64,000 nucleotides of DNA, taken from assembly GCF_003369915.1 (NCBI RefSeq), contig NW_022881603.1:23185515-23249514 (forward strand). The letters run 5' to 3'. This document shows, piece by piece, positions 22,467 through 34,600 of the stretch (positions are counted from its first letter, which is position 1; every line of letters starts with the position of its first letter). The DNA comes from Drosophila miranda. Taxonomy: Eukaryota; Arthropoda; Insecta; Diptera; Drosophilidae. Position numbers and translations under genes: made by a program. The notes beneath the pieces are model-generated. The model searched no databases and had not been told where the DNA came from. It worked only from the letters and a program-made list of their open reading frames with translations.

Positions 22467-24643
22467 CAAAGGCAGATCCGGAGAACAAAATTTTTGTTGG
22501 TCAGTAGATCCGCCCAAATCTTTCTTTCTCCTCGTGGCCGTACAAGCATTCAGTTGCGCGGTGAGAAAAAAAAAATAATAAAAATAAAATTAAACCGCCG
22601 TAAATAACCGTGGTGTGAAACCAAAGTGCACTCGATCGGAAAAAAAGAACCCAAGAAAGCAGGTTGGGCTCTAATCGAAAACGTGAGTACCGGCCTTCGA
22701 CAGTGCTAGGAGCCTCGAAGTTAGATTTTCCGACTTTTTCTGTAGTTTCCGCTTAGAGGTGAGCAGCCCCAACACAAAAAAAAAAAAAACCTGGAGAAAG
22801 AAGGAATTAGCACCTCAACCCCATCCCCCTATTTTCGCAGTGCCAGTTGAGTAACTGTTAGAAAAAGTAGCCTGATCAGTATTTTCAAATTCCACATTAG
22901 AATCGGCACTTAGTTTGGGAAGTATCCAAAAGCTGCAGCCCGAGCTTTAAGCCCCCGCACTACGAACCAGCTGATCCACCAAGTCGGTGGGCTGAACGGG
23001 CTAAGTGCGGCGAATTGGCGTAACCGTTTCGCGTTCAAAACCGGGCCAAGAAACGGAAACCGGTGCTTGCAGTCAGCGTAGGACCGAAGCCGCTTAAATG
23101 TTCCTACCGGGCGGGAAAAAATAGTGCACCACGTGTGTACATAACCTCCCGGCGACCCCTAGTGGTATCGCCTCTCCTGTTCTTCTCGTGATTCGGCATA
23201 GCTGTTCAAACGTTTATTTAAAGTGCAGTTGAGGCCAGTGTTTGTCTTATGTGCACGTTAGTGTAATTATGTAGGCTGAATGTACCCGAAAAAACTGTAA
23301 GAGATGTGCTCACATACATATGTATACACAGCCCACTGAAAGCCACTGAGGCCAGTAAGATCCCACCATGACTCGCATTCCCTTGAACCTCGCAGTCCGT
23401 TGATATGTCTGTTTTTGTGTAGTTGGATATACTTAGTGATAATTGTAGACAGAAAAAAAAAAACAGGATAAAATCCAGCAACCCATGGAAAGTTTGAAAA
23501 TGCATTTGATAAAAGTTTAAAAGTTTGAGCTTAAAAGCGTCCGCTCGGCCGGGTCCCATCCGCGAGCTTATGCCATGCAGCACGCGCTGTACGATTTTGT
23601 TTTTGGTTTGCAGGTAAAAGTTTAATGCACCCACACACAGCCACACAGCCAGCTACGAAAGATCTTTCGCCGCGGGAACACAAACAAAAACTGAGTGAGC
23701 TTTATAATATACCAACAACACTACATTTCTTTGCCTCCCAAAATTCCGCGAGCGTGGCAAAAGCTTCGTTATTTTTTGCTAGAGCTGTTTGTCGGTCGTT
23801 GAACTCACACTTTTAAAGTAGTCACAGCTGATTGGCCTTCTGCCTTTACAGTACGCTTGGTAAAACGAATAGTATGTCCAACTACTCCCTGAAGCCGATG
23901 TGCTGGGACATGTGTACCTATATTGCGCTATAGTATTATCTTTCTATTTAAGGAAAAATCATTAGTTTATATCGCACTATAAAATATCGTATATGCACTT
24001 ATAACTATTTACACTTATCGTATTTATTTATCTAAATATTCCCTAGTAATAATAGCTATATCTCTTGTGACGCTTTTCGTTCCTCCTTTTGTCCATTTAG
24101 CCTTGTCTTGGAGTTCTCGGTTAGTGTTTCTTTTTTCTTGTAACATGAGGGTATCTGAATATAGTTTCTAATAAAATGATTGTTAAGATGAATATGTGCT
24201 AGACGTTACCGTATTTGGGGGGAACCATGCCGCTCGTGAGCTAAATAGGATGACCAATACCGGACACTCCAGGGATCATAATATTATTATTGGATCTTTC
24301 AGGATCATGGTAGGGTGGGCGTGGCACGACTCCGTGCCAGCAAAACAGAGATGTCCGCCGCGGTGGTAGATCCCTACTCCTTCTCTGCACTATCTTTGCC
24401 CCACTATACTTTCCGTACCCCTAACGATCCTTTCCTTGTCTGACCCCTCCCATTCCCAAAAAGAGTACGCGAATTTTAATAAAATAATACCAGCAGGAGC
24501 GAAGCAACCTAACTGGAGGGTTACCCCAAAGAACCCATCCCCATTTCCGACCAGAGACCAGCCGTGGAAGCGAGCGTGTACTCCTTCTCAGTTAGCCGAC
24601 CACCAGCTTCATCGTGCGAAGATTCTCTTCGTTACTCGTTACA
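22467..24643 (+). repeat. Partial family A LTR between copies A2 and A3
   Basis: It lacks the first part of the LTR (it starts at the sequence found at about 18066) and runs to CTCGTTACA at 24643, followed by the A3 primer-binding site. It includes a block of about 0.35 kb (near 22840-23155) that is absent from the LTR at 16909 but present in the one ending at 40641. Confidence 0.85.
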
Positions 24644-27600
24644 GTAATAATTATTTTATTTGGCGCCCAACGTGGGGCCGAAAGGCCTGAAGGTTAGGGT
24701 TGACGTAATTGTAAACCTTACAAAGCGGAGTTACATTAACCTATATGGTTGTGTGTGACCCCAGCCAAACTTGACCCCGAAGCAGAAAAATTGTTGAGAA
24801 AGTCCATAACACCTGCGAGCAGTGCATAGTCATGCACTGGCTTAAGACTTTTGTTCCCTGTTTCCCACCCCCCTTCTTTAAAGCCCTATCCTTTTGTCCT
24901 GGAATTGGATCCTGTGATGGTGGATGCTTATTAGTTTCCGATAACGTTTAGCCCGCATCGGAGTAGGATCCATAACCCCTGTTCGATGGTAAGCTGCTCT
25001 GGAATCGATAATAGCTTCAACATAGCTTTATTGCCGAGCAGTATATGCCATAGCAGTAAAATCTAGATGGATTCACTGGTATGTGGAAGTTGGCTGGACC
25101 CAGGGTTATTAGTGGAGTAAATCTACGACCTGCCGCTACACAAAAGCGTATTAGTGAATACATTTGCCCGAATCCCTTGGAAATTGACAGGTACCTTGGG
25201 TAGCTTTGGTTCAGTTGTCGCCGGAGTCAGCTAGAAGAATTAACATTTTTTTTTGTTGCCGCTCAACTCGAATCGGGGTTATTAGGGTGCCTCCGTCTTT
25301 TGTTTCTCTATCTACTTTCTAGTGATTGGTCTATTCGTGCGCCGATTTATACAGCAGGTTATCGCCGGCCGAACGTGGTACCCCTGGTGCTGGTGCGTTT
25401 CTTCGTGCTACGCTTCCGGCCCGGACCGATAATGGCTGCGGAAAAGGTATGGGTCGTAGCACGCAGAAACTATTACAAACTCCCCGTAACCGCTTCGGTA
25501 ATGTTTCCTCGATGGGCGGCTGACGAGCACCGTCGTGATCCTGGTATGGGCACGCGTGCAAGAACGTCGTCCGTCCCTATGTTTAGGCGTTCGCCGCAGA
25601 GAGGAAGTGGCCTAGAGCTACTATTTGGGTCACGATTGCCGAAGATACCTTCTCTTTATTTCCCCCTTTTTCGCTCTACCACGCATAGTTATTGGCAACC
25701 TTTTAGGAGGGAAAGGGTTGCATGGTTTCCCCAAAATCTCTCTATCAAAGATCGTTTTTTTTGCTTTCCCCGTTATTATTGTTTTTTTGTTAATATTTGT
25801 CTGAACTAGATTTATAGGGACGTGCTTAAAGCTAGTTAATATATAGTATAACTTTACGATGCCGGTAGACCGAAGCCCGGATTATAGGATTCAGCCAAAA
25901 GAGAGCGAAAGCGTTTGCTGTGTATGCACGCAAGAAGTCGAATACCCAGGCCAGCTATTAGCTCCCAGCTGTAACCACTATTTCCATCACACCTGCTTTA
26001 GTGCACGTTCAGGAAATAAGAAAGTCTGTCCAGTGTGCAGAACTGCGCTGAGCAAATCGACCCTTAATTTGGCAGAAGAACTAGAAGCAGCTCAAGCCTC
26101 AGGCAACCAACCAGGGGCAGTTTCAGTGACCAGATTCCGTTCGAAAACACTTAAATCACAGCAAAACCAATTATCCGCTGCCAATATGCAGAGTGGGGTC
26201 CGAAGTGTTAGCCAACCCGAAGGGCCTAGTGTTTCCGGTCCAATGGCCGCTCCAGATCGTCCTAGAGGCCAACCGCCAAATTCTGCGGCAGCAGTGGTGA
26301 CAGCTTCAGCAGTTTGAACGGGTCTGCCAGCCACGGATGGTAGCTTGCAACAGACCATTGCGGACGCAGTGACAGCCGCACTAGCACAGCACACTCAAAT
26401 GCTAGCTAACGCGATTGAAGCGGGGTTTCAAAGATTGTCGCTCCAGAATACAGCTCCAGTTTCAACGGAAAGGGTACACCCAGCCCATAGGCAGTCCTCT
26501 CCCGTTAGGTCAAATCAATCCTTTGAGCAACTCTTTAGGTTATCCGCCAGGGAAAACGCAGCATTACCAAACTCAGCGTCCGAGCGACCGACTAACTTGT
26601 CAGCCCCACTCGAGTCGCAGCAATCACATCAGTTGCGCGCGGATCGGATTAGCCAGATAATCGCGAACTGGAAGTTGAGATTCTCAGGGCGCTCCTCTAT
26701 GTCAATAGATTATTTTTTGTATCGCGTCGAAGCTCTGACTAGCCAGACATTAGATAGCAATTTTGAATTGTTATCTCGCTACGCGAGCAACCTGTTCGAA
26801 GGAAGCGCGGGTGAATGGTACTGGAGGTATCATAAAAGCGTACCAAGAGTGCGCTGGATTGATCTCTGTATTGCTCTGAGATCGCAGTTTTCGGACGGCA
26901 GAACAGATTTAGAAATCAGAACCGCGATCACCCAGAGGAAGCAGAAAGTCAACGAACCGTTTGACAGTTTTTATGAGGCCATAGTGGCGCTTGCAGACAA
27001 GCTCGTGCAGCCGATGACCGAGCAGTCCTTGTTAGAGGTGTTGCGAGCAAATCTGCTCAATGAGATACAACATGAGATTTTATATGTGCCCATATCGAAC
27101 ATTGTGCAGTTGCGACAAGTGGTCCGCAAGCGTGAAAGGTTCATCGAAAACACTGCTAAGCCAATCCCGGCTACTCGACGATTTGTTCCTCGCAATCAGG
27201 TGAACGAAATGTCCATCCAGACAGAAGGTCTGGCAGAAGCAGATTCGGAAGAAGCTGACGCTTTTGATATCGACGCGATGACGCTTTCTTGCTGGAATTG
27301 CAATAAACAAGGCCACCGATATCCAGAGTGCGAAGCAGAGTGTAAAGTATTCTGTTATGCCATCGTGCCGAAAATGTAGCTCGTCAAAAAACGAGTTGGC
27401 TCGTGCACCGATATCGAATGCACGCAAATTAGGGTCGAAGGCGACGAATACGGAGTAACCGGGGCTACGTCAAGCTCACTCCCCCTACCTCCTGACATGA
27501 TAACGACCACTATGATACCAGTACAGGACGACGATCAGGAAACGACCCCTGCGCCTAGCAAAACTCGAGACCGTAAGCGTAGGAAGCTGTTCCGCACGCA

Positions 27601-30600
27601 GAGTAAAAATGCGCGCAGAGCATTATTAGCCTCTGTTATTAGTAATATAACTGATCTACGACCCTACGCTAATGTCACTCTGTTTGGCAAGACGATAAGT
27701 GGATTAATGGACACAGGCGCCTCAATCAGCTGCCTTGGGGGTAAATTTGCAGGAGAGTAAGCTCGAACAAATCCTGAGGTCAAGCCGATGAAGTCAGCCG
27801 TGCGAACCGCAGATGGGAAAAAGCAAGTTATTCTAGGTAGGATCTCCACACTCATTTGCTTTCGTGGAAATTCCAAACGAATATGCCTTTATCTTGTACC
27901 ATCGTTATCGCAGGAGTTATATCTAGGAATAGACTTTTGGAGAAGCTTTAATCTACTGCCGTTCTTCTTAATGAGCAAAGCGAATAATAACAGTTTGGCG
28001 GCTATAAACTTTGGCAACCCGATGCAAATACCTTTGTCGGAATTACAGCAGAAGGAAGAATTAATTAGAAGAAGGAATTATAGCGATAGTACAGATGTTC
28101 CCTTCGTTTGCCGAAAAAGGATTAGGAAAGACAAACTGGCTTACACATGACATAGAAATTTCAGAGACGCGGCCCATAAAACAACGTCACTACGCAGTGT
28201 CGCCTGCAGTCGAAAAATGTATATACGAAGAGTTGGACCGAATGTTAGGCCTTGGTGTGATTGAAGAAACCTGTGCGTTAGCCAGGTAAGGTTCGCCTTT
28301 GCCTTGATAGCTGGAAAGTTAACGGAGTAACAGTCAAAAATGCTTACCCTATGCCCCTCATTGATGGCATTTTAAGTAGACTTCCAAAAGCGCAGTTCAT
28401 TTCAAGCATCGATCTTAAAGATGCTTACTGGCAGATTCCGCTTCCCCAAGGGCACGGGAGAAGACGGCTTTTGCTGTGCCTAGGAGGCCGCTATATCAAT
28501 TCACGGTGATGCCGTTTGGTTTATGCAATGCCCCACAGACCATGTCCAAACTGATGGATAAAGTTATCCCACCATCTTTGCGAAATGAGATTTTCATTAA
28601 TATCTCGACGACTTATTGGTGATTTCGGAGTCCTTCGAGAAGCACATGTCCGTGTTGAAAGCGCTGGACGACCGACTGTCTCAAGCTGGACTGACGATAA
28701 ACGTAGAGAAGAGCAAATTTTGCCTGAAGGAAGTGAAATACCTGGGCCACGTGATAGGGTATGGGATGATACAAACGGATCCCGAAAAAGTTGCTGCTAT
28801 TCGGGAGTTTCCAGTGCCTCGATCGGTGAAGCAAGTGCGTCGATTTTTGGGAACCACTGGATGGTACCATAAATTTATTAAAAACTATGCCGGAACTGCT
28901 GCCCCAATATCAGATACACTAAAGCAACGTCGATCGTTTGTATGGACCAACGAAGCGCAAACGGCGTTTGAAAGTTTAAAAGACCAAATGTGCGAGGCAC
29001 CAGTCCTACATAGGGGGCTATACTTTACTATTCCATTTGCCATTCATTGCGATGCCAGCCACACCGGAGTTGGCGGCGTGTTAATGCAAACGGATAGCGA
29101 TGGTAATGACATCCCAATCGCATTCATGTCTCGCAAGCTGAATCAGTGTCAGCGAAACTATTCAGTCACGGAGAAAGAGTGTTTGGCAGCCATAATGTGT
29201 GTGAAGAAGTTTCGAGCTTATGTGGAAGGACACGAGTTCTCCATCCATACCGACCATGCATCATTGAAGTGGCTAATGTCACAATCGGACCTAAGTTCTA
29301 GGTTGGCAAGATGGGCTCTCAAATTGCAGGGGTTCAACTTCAAAATTTTCCACCGCAAAGGTAGCCAAAATGTTGTCCCAGATGCTCTGTCGCGGGTGCA
29401 CACCGAAGATCTATCGGCATTCAGCTGCGATGGATTGGTAGACCTGCAGTCTGATTGCTTCAAGTCGGCAGAATATTTGGAACTGATTCGAAAAATTAAA
29501 GGAAACCAGACACAGATGCCAGACATTAAGGTGATCGATAATCTCATATATCGGCGAGCAGAACACGCGGCTGCTGATCAGATCGCTGACGACCTGTGTT
29601 GGAAGCTGTGGGTTCCAACGGAGCTGGTGTCCGATGTACTAAAACAGAGTCACGAACAGTCGCTAGCAGCTCATAGCGGCATTAATAAGACGTTGGAGAG
29701 AGTTCGACGTTATTATTATTGGCCAAGTTTAGTAACCGATGTGAGAGCGTTCATAAACAGCTGTTCGGTCTGCAAGTGCACCAAGTACCCGAATCGTTCG
29801 TTACGATCCCCATTAGATCCAGTGAAGGAAACTCAACGAGTGTTTCAGAAGTTGTTTGTGGATTTCCTGGGTCCGTATCCACGAAGCAAATCCGGAAATA
29901 TCGGTATCTTCGTTGTTTTGGACCATCTTTCAAAATATCCGTTTTTAAAACCCGTAAAGAAATTTACAGCGGAGGCGATAACTCGATTCATGGAAGAGGA
30001 CCTATTCCATTGCTTCGGGGTACCCGAAGTGGTTGTGTCCGACAATGGAGTACAATTTAAGTCCCATCACTTTAATTCGCTGTTGAAATAGTACAATGTG
30101 CAGCATTTTTATACGGCTGTGTACGCATCAAGCCAACGCATCGGAACGCGTTAACAGATCCGTTATTGCCGCCATTAAAGCTTACATCAAGCCAGATCAA
30201 ACTAATTGGGATGAGCAGCTTAGTTCTATTAGTTGTGCCTTACGATCTAGTCTGCATTCAGCCCTAAACGACAGCCCCTATCGGGTTGCATTTGGACAGC
30301 ACATGATCACCAATGGAGACACCTATCAGCTCTTACGAAATTTGCAGGTTTTAGAAGATCGTACAGTGAGTTTTGGTCGGGAAGATTCGTTTGATGTGAT
30401 TCGAAAAACAGCCCAACGAACAATACAAAAACAACACCAACGAAACGAACAGCAGTACAACCTTCGAAGTCGTGAAGTGGCGTTCAAAATTGGCCAGGAG
30501 GTCTACAGACGCAACTTTCAGCAGAGAAATTTCGTTAAAGGTTTCAGCGCAAAACTAGCTCCTAATTTTGTAAAAGCTAGAATAAAACGTAGGCTTGTTC

Positions 30601-30764
30601 ACAGTTATTACGAGTTGGAAGATCCCCAAGGTAGACTTATCGGAAAATACCACGCTAAAGACATAAAGCAGTGACCATCCTAATACAGGTTAACGGTTTT
30701 CCTCCAAGCGTCTATCACCCTTTGATGTGATTAACACCAAAGTGTGATCTTGGCCGGGGGGATT
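24644..30764 (+). mobile_element. Family A copy A3, most complete internal region
   Basis: The parts in order are: primer-binding site (24661-24678), leader with the hairpin at 24830-24849, RING-H2 ORF (25859-26317), gag with capsid and nucleocapsid (about 26.34-27.38 kb), protease (about 27.5-27.9 kb), RT (about 28.1-28.8 kb), RNase H (about 29.0-29.4 kb) and integrase (about 29.6-30.67 kb). A G-rich tract leads into the LTR at 30765. All expected parts are present, but the copy is broken in about five or six places. It is nearly identical to A1 and A2 where they overlap, which points to a recent tandem amplification. Confidence 0.88.
25859..26317 (+). CDS. RING-H2 finger ORF of family A (copy A3, 152 aa)
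   Basis: Near-identical to the ORF at 21100, differing at only two residues by eye, with all eight zinc ligands and the CPVCR end kept. It begins about 1.2 kb after the primer-binding site and sits directly before gag. The tail (residues 80-152) is rich in Ser, Gln, Ala and Pro and has no recognised domain. Confidence 0.8.
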   Translation: MPVDRSPDYRIQPKESESVCCVCTQEVEYPGQLLAPSCNHYFHHTCFSARSGNKKVCPVCRTALSKSTLNLAEELEAAQASGNQPGAVSVTRFRSKTLKSQQNQLSAANMQSGVRSVSQPEGPSVSGPMAAPDRPRGQPPNSAAAVVTASAV

Positions 30765-30910
30765 TGTAGTGGTCGCTTGTCGGGCGGATAGGAAAGGATA
30801 TTTGTGTTCTTCGCCTGAAAGTATGCCCGATGGTATTTGTACAATTTATATGTTTATGTATATTATATATATAAATATATTTATATATATTATATTATTT
30901 ATACAAGTAT

Positions 30911-31699
30911 TGGGATGGACCTATTTCAGGCTGAGGTAAGCTCAGTCCCGTCCAGGGGTCAATCCACAAGAAATTTGTAGAAATGTGATGGAACCTTAAA
31001 GGCGTCGTCAGGGGGGCGGCCTGTCGTAGAGAGGTGGATCAGGGCTAGAATGGGCGTCGCTCGTCGTGTGTACGAAACGACTGTATGGACTCGGGGCGGG
31101 GCGGCGTCGGTACCTCGGCTAATTGGGGTGAACTTACCTTAATAATTTGACACTTTATTGTATTTCTTAGCGGTTTAAATGAACTTATTTTAAATTGTGC
31201 GCCGATGTCTTCTGGTGAGTTCCGGGTACCGCGTCTGTACTCCGGGTCGAGTCTCTGCGTAAGTTTTGGTACCACGACCGTACTGTGAGCCGGATCTCTG
31301 CGTAAGTCTTGGTACCACGACCGTACTGTGAGCCGGATCTCTGCGTAAGTTGTTCTTTGGTTCTCGTCGCCGTCTTTTTATAGGCCCGTATTGCTGACTC
31401 CGCGGGTTCGAAAGTGCACTTCCGCGTCGGGGTGCACTTTGCCGTTTTTGGTGACCGTCGCAGACTTTCGCGGTGTCATCTTTCCGCAGTCGATGAACCC
31501 GGAAGACTGCACTTGGCCGATGGCTTGGCCTGGAGTGGGGGAAAGCTCGTGTGACCTGATGTCTTTGGTCATCGTTCTAGAGTTGGCGCGTGTTAATCGT
31601 TGGTTGCTTGCGGAGGGGGCGCTGGTTGTGGGGTGCGGTGCGATGCGCCCATTATAGGTCGGTGGACGGATTGTATCGAAACCTTTTGGGTTCGTTACA
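30911..31699 (-). repeat. Family C 3' LTR (element on minus strand)
   Basis: On the plus strand it runs from the GGATGGACC variant of TGATGGACC to GGTTCGTTACA. It pairs with 37465-38208, from which it differs by a few substitutions and short indels. The element's polypurine tract (minus strand GGGGAAGAAAGGGGAGGG) abuts it at 31700-31717. Confidence 0.85.
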
Positions 31700-34600
31700 C
31701 CCTCCCCTTTCTTCCCCGACGAGAGTTACGAAGACTCGCGGGTCGGGCTCTTGTGGTTTCTTCTGTGGTCTGCGTTGGGGTTTCCTCGTTCTCTTCGCTT
31801 CGTCAGCGGATTTGTGGGGCGCGCGGTCGTGAGCGTTACTTCTCTCGCTGGCGTCAGCGCTGTTCGATTAATTGGTGGTCGCGCGGTTCGCTGCGCTTGC
31901 ATTCTCGGCGGTATTATGCCGTCGGCCTCGTTTTATGCCGATGCTGCCTTTTGGCCGGGTGCCCCGGGTTTCGCTGACTCAGTGGCGTCGTGGTTGGGGC
32001 GCCGGGTTGAGGTCTCGTTGCTTTCTTCGTGGATGTCAGCGTTCTCGAGTAGGTCAGTGGGTTCTTCGGACTCGTGATCGTGGAACTCTCTCAGGTCGTT
32101 GATATTTGCGGTCTTGCAGTGTTGTAATTTGGCAATGTTTGGTGATGGAAAACTCTTGACCCGGTAGGGGCCGTCGAACTTCGGGGCTAGCTTTGCCGCA
32201 AAGCCCTCGGCGGCGTTTGAGAGGTGGTGTTGGCGTAGTAGTACCAGTGATCCGACGGCGGGGCGCCATAGTCGCCGGCGGAGGTTGTAATGTCTCCCTT
32301 GTTCTTGACTGGCTCTCTGGATGTTGTTCCGGACGATGGCGAATACTTCTTTCAGCCTCGTCGCTTTGCTGGTGGCCGCCTCTGGCGTACTCCCTGTCCC
32401 GGGCGTGACTTCGTCGTAGAGGGCGCCGGGGAGTCGGCGCTCTCTTCGTTGCAGGAGGAAGGCGGGGCTGAATCCGGTCGTCTCGGAGACGCTGGAGTTG
32501 ATCGCCAATGACATCTCGGGTAGGAGCTCGTCCCATGTATTCTGGTGGTCGTCGACGAACTGGGCGATCATCGTTTTCACAGTCCGATTGGCTCTCTCCG
32601 TCGGGTTTTCTTGGGGGCAATACGGGGCTGTGTGTTGCAGCTCCACGCCTGCGTTCCGTTGTCGCAGACGAATAGTTTCGGCACGCCGAAGCTGCTCAGT
32701 ATTCGTTCTCTGAAGGCTCGTTCGAGGTTCGCCGTTGTCGCTTTCTTGAGGGGTACCAGTTCGACCCACTTGGAGAAAGTGTCGAAGAATACCAGTAAGA
32801 TGGTGTTCCCGTGCTTGGACCGTGGTAATGGTCCGACGAAGTCGGCACACAGGGTGGCGAAGGGTTCTTCGGCTTTACGTGTGAGCATCCTGCCCACGGC
32901 CTTGCGCTGCGTGGCTTTGAACTTCTGACAGCTTACGCAGCCCTGCACGTACCGTCGCACGTCTCTCTGTAGTCCTGGCCAGTAGTATCGTTGTGTTGTC
33001 CTCAGGATTGTTTTTCGGACGCCAAGGTGCCCTGCCGTTGGTTCGTTATGGCATTCGCGGAGTACTCTTGTCCGGCCGTTTTTGGGCACGCATAGTTTCC
33101 ACGGTATGTGGTCGTCGTCGTCGGCTCCGTGTCCTAGGTAGCGGTATAGCTGCCAATTTTTGCACGTGTAGTCTGGGTACTTCTGGGGTTCGTCTTGGAC
33201 TTGTTGGATCCTTTGTTTAAGCCAGGTGCATGGTGTGTCGTCTTCCTCAATGCGGGAGAGGGTCTCCAGTGGTTGTCTTGACAGTGCGTCTGCGACTACG
33301 TTCTGGTTGCCGGCCCGATAGTGCACGTCGTATTGGTATTGCTGTAGTTCGAGCGCCCATCTTGCTACTCTCCTGTAAGGGCTCTCGAGGGTATTCAGCC
33401 ACTTTAGTGCGAGAGATCGGTGATGACGTCGAATCGGTAGCCTTCGAGATAGCATCGCAGTTTTCGGATCGCCCAGATGACGGCGAGGCATTCCTTGTCG
33501 GTGGCCGAGTAGTTTTCTTCTGCCTTGGTGAGGCGTCGACTGACGTATGCGATGACCCGCTCTTTCCCTTCGATCTATTGGGTGAGGACCGCGCCTACTC
33601 CAAGGTTGCTTGCGTCCGTCTGCAGGGAAAATTTGACGTTAAAGTCTGGGCAGGCGAGTACCGGTGCGGTGGTGAGCAGTGTTTTCAGCTCGTCGAAGGC
33701 GTCTTGTTGTTCTTGACCCCATGTCCATGCTTTCCCTTTCTTCAGCAGCAGTGACATTGGTTGGACTACGGTGGCAAAGTTTGGGACGAACCTGCTGTAC
33801 CACCCGGCCATGCCTACGCATTGTCGTAGCTCCTTCAGGTTGGTCGGCGGCCTCAGATCCTTTACGGCTGCGATTTTGTCGGGGTCCGTGTGGATACCTT
33901 CTTCGCTGATCACGTGGCCCAGGTATTTTATCCGGCGCTGGAAGAAGGCACACTTGTCCGTGTTGTAGGTAGGTTCGCCTTTCGCAGTCGTGCGAAAACT
34001 TCTTTCACGTTGTTCAGGTGTTCCTGGAAGCTTTTCCCGACGATGATGATGTCGTCGAGATATGCGAACGCGAATGGTTCCATGTCTTCGCCGATAACGG
34101 CGTAGAGGGTCCGTTGAAATGTGGCTCCCGCGGAGTAATGCCGAAAGGCATTACTTTCCATTGGTATAATCCTCGGCCGGGTATCCTGAATGCCGTGGCT
34201 TCCCGGCTGTCGCGGGCCATTGCTATCTGCCAATATCCGTTTTTCAGGTCGAGGGTCGTGATGAAGTGGGCATTTCGGAGTCGCTCTAGTATGTAGTTGA
34301 TCCTGGGTAGCGGGTACGCGTCCGGGATGGAACGCTCGCTTAGCTGCCGACAATCTACACACATGCGCCATCTCCCGTCCTTTTTGCGGACCAGGACGAT
34401 TGGCGCGCTGTGGGTGCTCCGGGATGGTTCGATTAGGTCCTCGGCTATCAGTTGGTCGACCTGTTCATCGATGATCCGCCGCATGGCTGGATTTTTCGGG
34501 TAGTACCGTTGTTTTATGGGTCGGTTGTCCCTCATGACGATGGTGTCCGTCAGATCCGTCGTCCCTCGGAGGCCCGCGAGTGTTGGCAGTTCCTCGTCTA

